From Blattabacterium cuenoti (GTDB taxonomy: Bacteria; Bacteroidota; Bacteroidia; Flavobacteriales; Blattabacteriaceae), in the NCBI RefSeq assembly GCF_014252095.1, contig NZ_CP059210.1:224392-288391 (forward strand): DNA of 64,000 bases, read 5' to 3'. This document shows positions 17,807 to 26,342 of this stretch, one piece after another. The position numbers and the translations under genes were made by a program. Position 1 is the stretch's first letter; each line of letters starts with the position of its first letter. The notes beneath the pieces were generated by a model. It made no database searches. It saw nothing but the letters and a program-made list of their open reading frames with translations, and was not told the DNA's origin.

Positions 17807-20086
17807 ATGAGAAAAAACATAAATAGTCTTCGTGAAGAATCTTTAAACTATCATAGTCAATTTCCTTCTGGAAAAATTAAAATTTCTCCCACAAAAAAAT
17901 ATAGTAGTCAAAGAGATTTATCCCTAGCGTATTCACCAGGAGTTGCGGAACCTTGCAAAGAAATAGCTCGTTCATCTATAGATGTCTATAAATACACCTC
18001 CAAAGGAAATCTTGTAGCTGTTATTACTAATGGAAGCGCTGTTCTAGGTCTTGGAAATATAGGAGCTTTAGCTTCTAAACCTGTGATGGAAGGAAAAGCA
18101 CTTTTATTTAAAATATTTTCTGGAATTGATGTATTTGACATAGAAATCGATGAATCTGATCCAGAGAAATTCATCAACGTGGTCAAAGCTATAGCTCCAA
18201 CTTTTGGAGGAATCAATTTAGAAGATATAAAAGCTCCAGAAGCATTTGAAATTGAACGAAAATTAAAATATGAACTAAATATTCCAGTTATGCATGATGA
18301 TCAACATGGAACGGCTATTATTTCAGGAGCTGCATTACTTAATGCAATCACTTATGTTAGAAAAAATATTCAAGATATAAAAATGGTAGTTAGTGGAGCA
18401 GGGGCAGCAGCTATTTCGTGCACAAGGACTTATAAACAACTTGGAGTAAAACCTGAAAATATTCTTATGTTTGATAGCAAAGGATTGTTACATGTTTCAC
18501 GAACAGACTTGAATCCAGAAAAGAAAGAATTTGTTGTAAACACTTCTTTGATTCATAATTTAGAAGAAGCTATTAAAAATGCCGATGTTTTTATAGGTTT
18601 ATCCATAGGGGGAATATTAACTCCAGAAATGTTAAAAAGTATGGCTAAAGATCCGATTGTATTTGCTATGGCAAATCCTGATCCAGAAATTGATTATAAC
18701 TTAGCTGTAAAAATCCGTCCAGATGTTATTGTAGCTACTGGAAGAAGTGATTATCCCAATCAAGTAAATAATGTACTAGGATTTCCTTATATTTTTAGAG
18801 GAGCTTTGGATGTACAAGCTAGTATGATCAACGATGAAATGAAATTAGCAGCTGTTCATGCTATTGCTGCATTGGCAAAGGAACCTGTTCCAGAACAAGT
18901 AAATATTGTTTATAATAAAAAAAATATTTTTTTTGGAAAAGAATATATTATTCCCAAACCTTTTGACAATCGTCTGATTACTCGTGTAGCGCCAGCAGTC
19001 GCTAAAGCAGCTATGGATTCTGGAGTAGCGAGAAATCCTATTTTAAATTGGAAAATCTATAAAGAAAAGTTACTCGACAGAATGGGGTACGAAAGTAAAA
19101 TGCTTAGAATGATTCAAAATAGAGCACGTACCAATCCGAAAAAGGTAGTTTTTTGCAATGGAGAAGAATATGACGTTCTGAAATCCGTTCAGATTTTAAG
19201 TGAAGAAGGAATAGTTTCTATTCCCATTGTTTTAGGAAACGAAGATCGTATAAAATGTTTAATGCATGAAAATAATTTGGATGTAGAATTAATTATTATA
19301 GATCCTGAAAAAGAAAAAAATAGAGAAAAATTAGAATACTACGCTAACATTCTTTGGAAAAGAAGAAATAGAAAAGGATTAACTCTATACGATGCAAAAA
19401 TTCGCATGCGAACCAATGATCACTTTGGAGCCATGATGGTTGATCAAGGGGAAGCAGATGCAGTAATTACAGGATATTCTAGGAGTTTTTCATTAAGTTT
19501 ACGACCTATGTTAGAAGTTATTGGAAGAGCTGAGTCAGTTCATAAAACAGCAGGAATGATGATTTTGTTAACAAAACGTGGTCCTTTATTTTTAGCAGAT
19601 ACGGCGGTCATTCCAAATCCAAATAGTGAAGAACTAGCTAGAATTGCTCTAATGGCGTCTCAGGTTGTTCAAGGTTTTGATATAGAACCCCATATAGCGA
19701 TGTTATCCTTTCAAAATTTTTCATCGAATTCTAAAACTTCTTCTAAAGTCTCTCAAACTGTTGCTTTTCTACATAAAAAATATCCAGACCTAATAGTAGA
19801 TGGAGAGTTACAACCTGATTTTGCTTTGAACGAATTTTTATTAGCCAGTAAATTTCCTTTTTCAAAACTTGTTAAAAAAAGAGCAAATATTTTTATTTTT
19901 CCAAATCTAGAATCAGGAAATCTAACTTATAAATTTATTAGAGGGTTAGGAAACATTCAAACCATTGGTCCTGTGATGCTAGGAATGCGAAAACCAGCAC
20001 ACGTTATGCAAATGCAATCCAACATAGAAGAAATAGTGAATCTATCCACTTTATCCGTAATAGATGCGCAAATTAGAAAAAATTAA
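17807..20086 (+). CDS. maeB: NADP-dependent malic enzyme with phosphotransacetylase-like domain
   Basis: The 759-residue protein has an N-terminal malic enzyme part (about 1-430), converting malate to pyruvate with CO2 and reduced NADP, and a C-terminal phosphate acetyltransferase-like part (about 430-759). Malic enzyme motifs include YSPGVAEPCKEI, TNGSAVLGLGNIGA, the metal-binding DIEIDESD, MHDDQHGTAIISGAA and the dinucleotide-binding VVSGAGAAAISC. Later segments ITGYSRSFSLSLRP, LADTAVIPNPN and GPVMLGMRKPAHVMQ belong to the PTA-like domain, which is thought to be regulatory in such fusions. It could supply pyruvate and NADPH for the biosynthesis encoded around it. The 3' end overlaps murI tail-to-tail by 14 bp. 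Confidence 0.95.
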   Translation: MRKNINSLREESLNYHSQFPSGKIKISPTKKYSSQRDLSLAYSPGVAEPCKEIARSSIDVYKYTSKGNLVAVITNGSAVLGLGNIGALASKPVMEGKALLFKIFSGIDVFDIEIDESDPEKFINVVKAIAPTFGGINLEDIKAPEAFEIERKLKYELNIPVMHDDQHGTAIISGAALLNAITYVRKNIQDIKMVVSGAGAAAISCTRTYKQLGVKPENILMFDSKGLLHVSRTDLNPEKKEFVVNTSLIHNLEEAIKNADVFIGLSIGGILTPEMLKSMAKDPIVFAMANPDPEIDYNLAVKIRPDVIVATGRSDYPNQVNNVLGFPYIFRGALDVQASMINDEMKLAAVHAIAALAKEPVPEQVNIVYNKKNIFFGKEYIIPKPFDNRLITRVAPAVAKAAMDSGVARNPILNWKIYKEKLLDRMGYESKMLRMIQNRARTNPKKVVFCNGEEYDVLKSVQILSEEGIVSIPIVLGNEDRIKCLMHENNLDVELIIIDPEKEKNREKLEYYANILWKRRNRKGLTLYDAKIRMRTNDHFGAMMVDQGEADAVITGYSRSFSLSLRPMLEVIGRAESVHKTAGMMILLTKRGPLFLADTAVIPNPNSEELARIALMASQVVQGFDIEPHIAMLSFQNFSSNSKTSSKVSQTVAFLHKKYPDLIVDGELQPDFALNEFLLASKFPFSKLVKKRANIFIFPNLESGNLTYKFIRGLGNIQTIGPVMLGMRKPAHVMQMQSNIEEIVNLSTLSVIDAQIRKN

Positions 20087-20876
20087 AAATATGTCTCTTC
20101 ACAAGTTTTCCAAAAAGAATTTTAATTTGTTCGTTAAAAAACGGAGAAATAGAACTAGATGTATAAAAAATTGAATGATTATTCCCTTTTGAATGAAGGC
20201 ACAATAAATTATTTTCATATAATTTTTTTTTGATTTCCTGAACTACAATTTTTTGAATATCAATTAAACGAACTTTTCCATGGAAAAAATTATCTATTTC
20301 TTTTTTCAAAAATAGATAATGTGTACATGCCAATAATAACGTATCTATTTCTATTGATTGAAAATAGTTTCTTATAAGAAAATTTATCTTTTTTTTTTCA
20401 AATCCATTTTCAATAATTGTAGCTAATAAAGGCGTAGATATTTGAACAATATCTAAATGTGGACAATATTTTTTAATGTTTCTTTGATAAAAGTTAGAAT
20501 GAATTGTAGCAGGAGTAGCCATAATTCCTATTTTTTTAGAAGAAATTAACACTTTATTTTTGACTATAGGTTCTATCACATTGAATATTAATATTTTTTT
20601 CAAAAATTTTTCTTGTATGACATCTAAAGCATTAGAAACTATAGAATTACAAGCTATTACTATAGCTTTACATTTTTTTTCATAAAGAAAAGATGCTATT
20701 TTCATAGAATGATTTCTAATAAAGTCTTTAGACTTATTTCCGTAAGGCATGTTTTTAGTATCTCCAAAATAAATTATACATTCATTAGGCATATAATTTT
20801 TAATTTCTTTTGCTATAAGGAGTCCACCGATTCCAGAATCAAATATTCCTATCGGAGAACATGAACTTATTCCCAT
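20073..20876 (-). CDS. murI: Glutamate racemase
   Basis: MurI makes the D-glutamate used by MurD for peptidoglycan. The N-terminus PIGIFDSGIGGLLIAKEI contains the catalytic aspartate region, IVIACNSIVSNAL the first catalytic cysteine and LLACTHYLFLK the second, with GDTKNMPYGNKS and IEPIVKN as further family motifs. Length is 267 residues, typical. In most family members the first motif is CNTA; here it is CNSI, a mild change. The gene supplies the mur cluster 15 kb further on. It converges on maeB and overlaps it by 14 bp. Confidence 0.95.
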   Translation of the reverse strand: MGISSCSPIGIFDSGIGGLLIAKEIKNYMPNECIIYFGDTKNMPYGNKSKDFIRNHSMKIASFLYEKKCKAIVIACNSIVSNALDVIQEKFLKKILIFNVIEPIVKNKVLISSKKIGIMATPATIHSNFYQRNIKKYCPHLDIVQISTPLLATIIENGFEKKKINFLIRNYFQSIEIDTLLLACTHYLFLKKEIDNFFHGKVRLIDIQKIVVQEIKKKLYENNLLCLHSKGNNHSIFYTSSSISPFFNEQIKILFGKLVKRHIFNFF

Positions 20877-20889
20877 TTTTTTAGGATTA

Positions 20890-21318
20890 TTAAATCAATA
20901 AATGAAACGGAAAACGAATAAAAATAATAAATAGAGATAAAAAAAATAACCATGCGGATTTTTTAGTAATTTTTCCTTTTTTCTTAAATTCTATATAAGA
21001 TAAAATAAATAAAAAAAAACCAATCATCATCATTATCGGATGTTCGATAAGTTGATATCGTTGATTTTTTTGTTTCAGGATTTCTAGAACTGAAATATTC
21101 TTTAAAAAAAATGAACTTATCAACAAAAAACCTATAAAAATTTGAACAGACATGATGATGGCCATAAAAAAAAAAATTTTATCTAAAAAAAAAGAATTTC
21201 CTTTTATTTTTACATACAGTATATATATAGATCCTATGATAAAAAAAAGAATCACTAAAAAAGCTATATAAAAATGAAATTTCAAAAAACATTCTATCTT
21301 TTTATTAGACAAAAACAT
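20890..21318 (-). CDS. Conserved flavobacterial small membrane protein
   Basis: I recognise this only as a small integral-membrane protein seen in flavobacteria, often annotated vaguely as cytochrome b-like. It has 142 residues with four predicted helices (about 11-33, 45-67, 92-108 and 121-141). The conserved patch LIEHPIMMMIGFFLF places a histidine at the start of the third helix, the feature I remember from homologues. No haem or enzyme function can be supported. It lies between rpsT (10 bp) and murI (13 bp) on the same strand and is probably cotranscribed with them. Confidence 0.65.
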   Translation of the reverse strand: MFLSNKKIECFLKFHFYIAFLVILFFIIGSIYILYVKIKGNSFFLDKIFFFMAIIMSVQIFIGFLLISSFFLKNISVLEILKQKNQRYQLIEHPIMMMIGFFLFILSYIEFKKKGKITKKSAWLFFLSLFIIFIRFPFHLLI

Positions 21319-21328
21319 ACATATTAAT

Positions 21329-21562
21329 CTAATCCTTAAATGTTTTTAATTTATTTTTTAATCTTGCTGCTTTATTCATATGTATAATGTTTTTTTTGGC
21401 TAATTTATCTATCATAGAAATCACCTTGGGGTATTGTTCCTTTTTTTTTTCTTTCATGAATTTTTTGATAGCTGTTCTTGTACTCTTATATACATATTTA
21501 TTACGAAAACGCCTGGTATGATTTTGTCTAATTCTTTTTAAAGCTGATAAATGATTTGCCAT
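21329..21562 (-). CDS. rpsT: 30S ribosomal protein S20
   Basis: S20 binds 16S rRNA early in assembly of the small subunit. The 77-residue protein begins MANHLSALKRIRQNHTRRFRN, is strongly basic and has the KSTRTAIKKFM segment and the C-terminal NIIHMNKAARLKNKL helix typical of S20. It is slightly shorter than proteobacterial S20, as is usual in Bacteroidota. It follows the tRNA-Glu gene by 22 bp on the same strand, so a shared transcript with processing is plausible. Confidence 0.95.
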   Translation of the reverse strand: MANHLSALKRIRQNHTRRFRNKYVYKSTRTAIKKFMKEKKKEQYPKVISMIDKLAKKNIIHMNKAARLKNKLKTFKD

Positions 21563-21584
21563 AAAATAATCTCGTTATTCGTTA

Positions 21585-21656
21585 TAGCCCATAGGGGAAT
21601 CGAACCCCTCTTTCCAGGATGAAAACCTGACGTCCTAACCAATAGACGAATGGGCC
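21585..21656 (-). tRNA. tRNA-Glu (anticodon TTC)
   Basis: On the minus strand the gene begins GGCCCATTCG. It has a 7-bp acceptor stem (GGCCCAT with ATGGGCT, last pair G-T), a D-arm with GGTTAG, the anticodon stem CAGG/CCTG around loop TTTTCAT giving anticodon TTC, and a T-arm GAGGGGTTCGATTCCCCT. CCA is not encoded. The product also charges glutamate for tetrapyrrole synthesis where that pathway is present. Confidence 0.95.
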
Positions 21657-21755
21657 TTAAAAAAATACTTATACGAATACAAATTAAATTTTTTTTATAT
21701 TTAATACAAGTATTTTACTTACATTTAATCATCTCTTAATTTATTAGAATTTCTT

Positions 21756-22337
21756 TTGAAAAAGGAAAAAAAAACAAAAATTCTCCTGATCATAAATTCT
21801 AAAATTCTTTTATTTATTATATTTTATTCTCATTTTTTTTCTATTCCATTACTATATGGAGATATGAAATACAAAAAAAAATATGAAAGAATTTTCTTCA
21901 GAAAGAAGAGAAATCACTCATACAATAAAAAAAATTCTCTTCAAATGATTAATAATTCTATTATTGAAAAAGCGAAAGATTATATGTATACTCCGTACAA
22001 ATATGGGGGAAATACTCAATATGGAATCGATTGTTCTGCTTTCATCAAAAAGGTTTTCGCTACTCATAAGATTTCATTACCACGTATAACTTCTAATCAA
22101 GCTAAAAAAGGTTACTTCGTTCCAAAAAAATCCATAGAAAAAGGAGATCTATTATTTTTTGCTACAGGTACTTCTAAAAGAAAAATTAATCATGTAGGAA
22201 TGGTTATACATGTAGATACTCATAACATATTCTTTATTCATGCATCTACATCAAATGGAGTGACCATTTCCCCATTTTATCAAAAATATTGGAATAATCG
22301 ATTTATTACAGCAAGGAGAATTCTTTATTCCTCATAA
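21756..22337 (+). CDS. NlpC/P60 family cell-wall peptidase
   Basis: This 193-residue protein has a hydrophobic N-terminal segment (about 9-35) serving as a signal peptide or anchor and a C-terminal NlpC/P60 papain-like domain (about 70-193). The catalytic cysteine is in YGIDCSAFIKKVF and the histidine in INHVGMVIHVD, with the third polar residue in FFIHASTSNGV. Such enzymes cut peptide stems of peptidoglycan, usually the D-Glu to diaminopimelate bond. The frame begins with TTG at 21756; the next ATG (21867) would remove the hydrophobic segment, so I favour the TTG start. It converges with aroA and overlaps it by 13 bp. Confidence 0.87.
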   Translation: MKKEKKTKILLIINSKILLFIIFYSHFFSIPLLYGDMKYKKKYERIFFRKKRNHSYNKKNSLQMINNSIIEKAKDYMYTPYKYGGNTQYGIDCSAFIKKVFATHKISLPRITSNQAKKGYFVPKKSIEKGDLLFFATGTSKRKINHVGMVIHVDTHNIFFIHASTSNGVTISPFYQKYWNNRFITARRILYSS

Positions 22338-23575
22338 TAATCAATTGAAAAACCTAAATACTTTAAATCTTTCCAAAAATCAGGATATGATTTTTCTACT
22401 ACATTTGGATCCTCTATTTGTATAGGATACAATAATCCAAACGGAGAAAAAGACATCGCCATTCTGTGGTCTTGATAAGTTTTTATAATCTTTGAATTGA
22501 TTTTTTTCTGAAAAAAATCTGTTATTTCTAAACAGGAATTGGTAATTTTTATTTTTATCCCAAATTTGAATAATTCATTTTTTAATGCTCGCAACCGATC
22601 CGTTTCTTTAATTTTTAAGGTTTCTAAACCTTTTAAGTGGCATTTTATCCCAAGAGCGGAACAAGTTACCACAATGGTTTGCACTAGATCTGGAGTTTTA
22701 TTTAAATCTAAATGGATGATCCTTGGTGGAATAAAATTAAACCTTTTATTCAGTGTAATTCTATTTTTTTTGTCAAAAATTGTAGATATTCCAAAATATT
22801 TTTCATATATAGATGATACTTCTCTATCTCCTTGTAAACTTTCATTTTTATAGGAGCTCAAAGTAATATGACTTTTTTTCGCGATGGTCACCATAGAGTA
22901 ATAGTAAGAAGCAGAACTCCAGTCGGATTCTATAGAAAAATATTTTTTTCCTGTTTCTTTTCCTGGATAAATATGAATAATTTTATCTTTCCAAAAAGCT
23001 TTTATTCCTGCTAAAATTAACAAATCAAAGGTCATTTTTATATATGGAATAGATGTGATTTTTTCTTTTAAATATATTTTAAGCCCCATTTGAAATGTAC
23101 TAGCTATTAACATCAAAGAACTAATATATTGGCTACTAATTTTCGCATTAATATCTATTTCTCCTCCAAAAATTTTCTTTCCAAAAATTTTTATTGGTGG
23201 ATACCCTACTTTTTCCAAATAGATAATTTCCGATCCTAATTTTTTCAAAGCTTCTACAAGTACGGAAATAGGCCTTTCTTTCATTCTATTGGATCCGGTC
23301 AATATAACTTCTTTTCCTTCCTGTACAGATAAATAGGAAGTTAAAAAACGCATGGCAGTTCCAGCATGGTGAATATCCATAATGTTAGAAGCACTATTTA
23401 AATTTTTTTTTAAAATTTGAGTATCTTCACTATTGGAAAGATTTTCAATCTGAATATCATCCGTATAAATGGCCTTTAAAATTAAAAGACGATTAGATAC
23501 ACTTTTCGATCCCGTTATTGAGACAGAACCATATAGAGAGTTCTGTTTTTTATGAATATTAATGTAAGAAGACAT
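22325..23575 (-). CDS. aroA: 3-phosphoshikimate 1-carboxyvinyltransferase (EPSP synthase)
   Basis: AroA transfers enolpyruvate from PEP to shikimate 3-phosphate, the penultimate step to chorismate, which feeds trpE. The 416-residue protein shows the signature SITGSKSVSNRLLIL with the substrate-binding Lys and Ser, HHAGTAMRFLTSYLS, the IESDWSSASYYYS segment, the catalytic acid region LDLNKTPDLVQT, KETDRLRALKNEL and TYQDHRMAMSF near the C-terminus. GTAMRF resembles the GTAxRF form of Bacteroidota and Firmicutes rather than the enterobacterial GTAMRP. A MazG-like gene lies 1 bp upstream on the same strand. Confidence 0.95.
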   Translation of the reverse strand: MSSYINIHKKQNSLYGSVSITGSKSVSNRLLILKAIYTDDIQIENLSNSEDTQILKKNLNSASNIMDIHHAGTAMRFLTSYLSVQEGKEVILTGSNRMKERPISVLVEALKKLGSEIIYLEKVGYPPIKIFGKKIFGGEIDINAKISSQYISSLMLIASTFQMGLKIYLKEKITSIPYIKMTFDLLILAGIKAFWKDKIIHIYPGKETGKKYFSIESDWSSASYYYSMVTIAKKSHITLSSYKNESLQGDREVSSIYEKYFGISTIFDKKNRITLNKRFNFIPPRIIHLDLNKTPDLVQTIVVTCSALGIKCHLKGLETLKIKETDRLRALKNELFKFGIKIKITNSCLEITDFFQKKINSKIIKTYQDHRMAMSFSPFGLLYPIQIEDPNVVEKSYPDFWKDLKYLGFSIDYYEE

Positions 23576-23576
23576 A

Positions 23577-23903
23577 TTATTTTAGTTTTTCATTATTCTG
23601 GTGTCTTTCATGATCTCTTATTTTCTTTTTTTTTAATTTATTGTTAAAAGATTTTTCCAAGTCAATTCCAGTTTGATTAGCTAGACAAAATAAAACAAAC
23701 AATACATCTGCTAATTCTTCTCCAAGATCCTCTTTTTTTGAATATTTCTTGTAGGATTGTTCTCCATAATTTCTAGCAATAATTCTAGAAACTTCCCCCA
23801 CCTCTTCGGATAAAAGAATAGTGTTAGTTAATACGTCAAAATAACGTATGCCATGATTTTTTATCCAATTATGAACTAATTTTTGCAGATTTTTTATTTC
23901 CAA
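23577..23903 (-). CDS. MazG-like nucleotide pyrophosphohydrolase
   Basis: A 108-residue all-alpha NTP pyrophosphohydrolase of the MazG/dUTPase superfamily. The magnesium-binding pattern is visible as SEEVGEVSRII, then LGEELADVLFVLFCLA, matching ExxE and ExxD. Single-domain proteins of this sort clean up non-canonical or excess nucleoside triphosphates. The natural substrate is not known from sequence. It sits between tktB-type transketolase (1 bp) and aroA (1 bp), in a tightly packed minus-strand run, but no functional link with them is evident. Its survival in a reduced genome suggests a housekeeping role. Confidence 0.88.
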   Translation of the reverse strand: MEIKNLQKLVHNWIKNHGIRYFDVLTNTILLSEEVGEVSRIIARNYGEQSYKKYSKKEDLGEELADVLFVLFCLANQTGIDLEKSFNNKLKKKKIRDHERHQNNEKLK

Positions 23904-23904
23904 A

Positions 23905-24882
23905 TTATTTCTTTTCTTGATTACTTTTTTTTTTCAGTAAAATTTTAACATGATCTATGATAGAATCACGATCTATTTTATATTTCTTTAATAACTCTAT
24001 TGGTTTTCCACTCTCTCCAAAAGTGTCATTCACTGCAACTATATTTTGAGGGATAGAAAGCCTTTTAGTAGTCAAAATTCTAGCAATACTCTCTCCTAGC
24101 CCTCCCCAATAATTATGTTCTTCTGCAGTCACAATACATTTTGTTTTATCTACAGAATTTAAAATGGTTTTTTCATCTAATGGTTTTATAGTGTGAACAT
24201 TAATTACTTCACAAGAAATTCTTTTTTTTTCATGTAAAATTCTAGCCGCTTCCAAGGATTCCCATACTAGATGACCTGTACTAACAATAGTCACATCTTT
24301 TCCTTCCGTTAAAAGAAGGGCTTTTCCTATTTGAAATATTTGATTTTCATTTGTGAAATTTGGCACAGAAGGTCTACCAAAACGGAGATATACCGGTCCT
24401 AAATAATTGGCTATAGCTAAAGTAGCTGCATAAGTTTGATTATAATCACAAGTATTAATTACAGTCATTCCAGGCAACATTTTCATCATTCCAATATCTT
24501 CCAAACTTTGATGTGTCGCTCCATCTTCTCCCAAAGTTAAACCAGAGTGAGAAGCGCATATTTTTACATTTTTATAGGAATAAGCAATAGATTGACGTAT
24601 CTGATCATATACACGGGAAGTTGCAAAATTAGCGAAAGTTCCAGCAAAAGGAATATAATTTCCAATGCTAAGTCCAGCAGCAATGTTGATCATATTAGCT
24701 TCAGCAATTCCTATTTGGAAAAATCGTTCTGGAAATTCTTTAGAAAATTGATCCATAAATAGAGAACTAGTAAGATCAGCACATAAGGCTACTATTTTAG
24801 TATTTGTTCTTCCTAAAAACGTTAAAGCATCTCCAAATCCAGCTCTAGTTTCTTTCAATCCTTTATTTTCATATATTTTCAT
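23905..24882 (-). CDS. Transketolase, C-terminal subunit
   Basis: This 325-residue protein holds the pyrimidine-binding and C-terminal domains of transketolase. VALCADLTSS, RFFQIGIAEANMINIAAGLS (with the catalytic glutamate), FAGTFANFATSRVYDQIRQ and GATHQSLEDIGMMK are characteristic. The C-terminal domain starts around DVTIVSTGHLVWESLEAA. With the neighbouring N-terminal subunit (24 bp upstream) it would form an active split enzyme of the non-oxidative pentose phosphate pathway, supplying ribose 5-phosphate and erythrose 4-phosphate. The latter is the starting point of the shikimate pathway that aroA and the trp genes use. Split transketolases are common in many bacteria, so this is not a broken gene. 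Confidence 0.93.
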   Translation of the reverse strand: MKIYENKGLKETRAGFGDALTFLGRTNTKIVALCADLTSSLFMDQFSKEFPERFFQIGIAEANMINIAAGLSIGNYIPFAGTFANFATSRVYDQIRQSIAYSYKNVKICASHSGLTLGEDGATHQSLEDIGMMKMLPGMTVINTCDYNQTYAATLAIANYLGPVYLRFGRPSVPNFTNENQIFQIGKALLLTEGKDVTIVSTGHLVWESLEAARILHEKKRISCEVINVHTIKPLDEKTILNSVDKTKCIVTAEEHNYWGGLGESIARILTTKRLSIPQNIVAVNDTFGESGKPIELLKKYKIDRDSIIDHVKILLKKKSNQEKK

Positions 24883-24906
24883 AATTTCTTTACATTCGTT
24901 TATATT

Positions 24907-25773
24907 TTATTGTCTTATTGGAAAATCTCCTAAAGTTTCAGGAAGTTGAGATAGCGCTTTTTCTAATTCTTTTTCATTAGGGGATTTTCCATGCCATGCA
25001 TTACTTCCTTCCATAAAATCTACCCCATATCCCATTTGAGTGTACAGGATAATTAAAACTGGTTTTCCTTTTCGCGTCTCATTTTTTGCTTTTTTTAAAA
25101 TATTAATCACTTTATCAAGATTATTTCCTTCTAATTCTTCTAAAACTTTCCAATCAAAAGATTGAAATTTTTCTTTCAAATTCCCAAGGGATAAAACTTC
25201 CTCGGTCGTTCCATCTATTTGTTGTCCATTATAATCTACAGTAGCTATATAATTATCAATATGTTTAGACCCCGCGTATAAAACGGCTTCCCATATCTGT
25301 CCTTCGTTTAATTCTCCATCTCCATGTAAGCTGTAAATATCACAATTATTGTCTTTACTAATTTTTTTGGATAGAGCAGCTCCAATGGCGACTGACATCC
25401 CTTGACCTAAAGATCCTGAAGAAATTCGTATTCCTGGAAGTTTTCCATGTGTAGAAGGATGACCTTGTAAACGAGAATTTAATTTTCTAAAAGTAGATAA
25501 TTCGTTTATGGAAAAAAAACCAGAACGAGCTAATATACTGTAATAAACAGGAGATATATGTCCATTGGATAGAAAAAAAAGATCTTCATTTAAGCCTTCC
25601 ATCGTAAACTTTTTAGGATCATAATGCATGATTTCTTGATACAAAGCGACAAAGTATTCTGTACATCCTAAAGATCCACCAGGATGTCCAGAATTTGCGT
25701 TATTTACCATGCGTAAGATGTCTCTTCTCACTTGAGAACATAAGTCCTTTAAATAACGTCTGCGTACATTCAT
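24907..25773 (-). CDS. Transketolase, N-terminal subunit
   Basis: This 288-residue protein is the thiamine diphosphate-binding half of a split transketolase. NNANSGHPGGSLGCTEYF, FFLSNGHISPVYYS, GHPSTHGKLPGIRISSGSLGQG and the ThDP signature YSLHGDGELNEGQIWEA followed by VDYNGQQIDG are intact. MGYGVDFMEGSNAWHGKSPN near the end matches the domain boundary in one-piece enzymes. It is the first gene of a minus-strand run with the C-terminal subunit, mazG-like and aroA. A -7-like promoter box lies 44 bp upstream. It diverges from smpB with 61 bp between start codons. Confidence 0.93.
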   Translation of the reverse strand: MNVRRRYLKDLCSQVRRDILRMVNNANSGHPGGSLGCTEYFVALYQEIMHYDPKKFTMEGLNEDLFFLSNGHISPVYYSILARSGFFSINELSTFRKLNSRLQGHPSTHGKLPGIRISSGSLGQGMSVAIGAALSKKISKDNNCDIYSLHGDGELNEGQIWEAVLYAGSKHIDNYIATVDYNGQQIDGTTEEVLSLGNLKEKFQSFDWKVLEELEGNNLDKVINILKKAKNETRKGKPVLIILYTQMGYGVDFMEGSNAWHGKSPNEKELEKALSQLPETLGDFPIRQ

Positions 25774-25816
25774 ACTGTTTATTTTTTTCTTAGTTTTATA
25801 AAATTTTATTTTTTCA

Positions 25817-25824
25817 CAAAAGTA
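25817..25824 (-). promoter_or_regulatory. Candidate -7 box upstream of the transketolase run
   Basis: The minus strand reads TACTTTTG, a full match to TAnnTTTG, 43 bp upstream of the N-terminal transketolase gene. The -33 element is not convincing. Confidence 0.35.
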
Positions 25825-25834
25825 ATAATTAATT

Positions 25835-26266
25835 ATGAGTATTATAAACAGAAAAGCTAGATTTCAGTATAGATATATAGAAGAATATATAGCTGGAATT
25901 CAATTATTTGGAACAGAAGTAAAATCTATAAAACTCAATAAAGCCAATATTACGGATAGTTTTTGTCAAATAAAAAATGGAGAATTATATTCCATTAACA
26001 TGTATATAGCTGAATATAAATTTGGAACCAATTGGAATCACGAAAGCAAAAGAGATAGAAAATTATTATTAACCAAAAAAGAATTAATCAGAATAGAAAA
26101 AAAACTGAAAGAACCTGGATTGACCCTGATTCCTACTAAATTATTTTTTAGTAAAAAAGGATATATAAAAGTACAAATTTTTTTGGCAAAGGGAAAAAAA
26201 ATATATGATAAACGTGAATCCATTCGAAATAGAGATATTCTTCGTGAGCTACAACGATCCTTATAA
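25835..26266 (+). CDS. smpB: SsrA-binding protein
   Basis: SmpB binds tmRNA and takes it into stalled ribosomes for trans-translation. The 143-residue protein has the conserved INRKARFQYRYIEEYIAGI, LFGTEVKSIKLNKANITDSF and the RDRKLLLTKKELIRI segment. The basic C-terminal tail with KKIYDKRESIRNRDI inserts into the decoding centre. Length and motifs are normal, although flavobacterial homologues commonly end with a few more lysines. The tmRNA gene itself is not in this window. smpB is transcribed away from the transketolase genes. Confidence 0.95.
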   Translation: MSIINRKARFQYRYIEEYIAGIQLFGTEVKSIKLNKANITDSFCQIKNGELYSINMYIAEYKFGTNWNHESKRDRKLLLTKKELIRIEKKLKEPGLTLIPTKLFFSKKGYIKVQIFLAKGKKIYDKRESIRNRDILRELQRSL

Positions 26267-26308
26267 AAGATTCTGTTTAAAATCATATCATCATATTACA
26301 TAATAATA

Positions 26309-26316
26309 TATATTTG
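26309..26316 (+). promoter_or_regulatory. Candidate -7 box upstream of ompA
   Basis: TATATTTG matches TAnnTTTG and lies 26 bp before the ompA-like start. The expected -33 region has no TTG. Confidence 0.35.
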
Positions 26317-26342
26317 TTTAATTTCAAAGAAATTATAGTTTT

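Noticed and set aside
23905-25773. Transketolase broken by a frameshift
   Set aside because: The two halves have separate starts and stops, normal domain borders and a 24-bp spacer; split transketolase is a known normal form.
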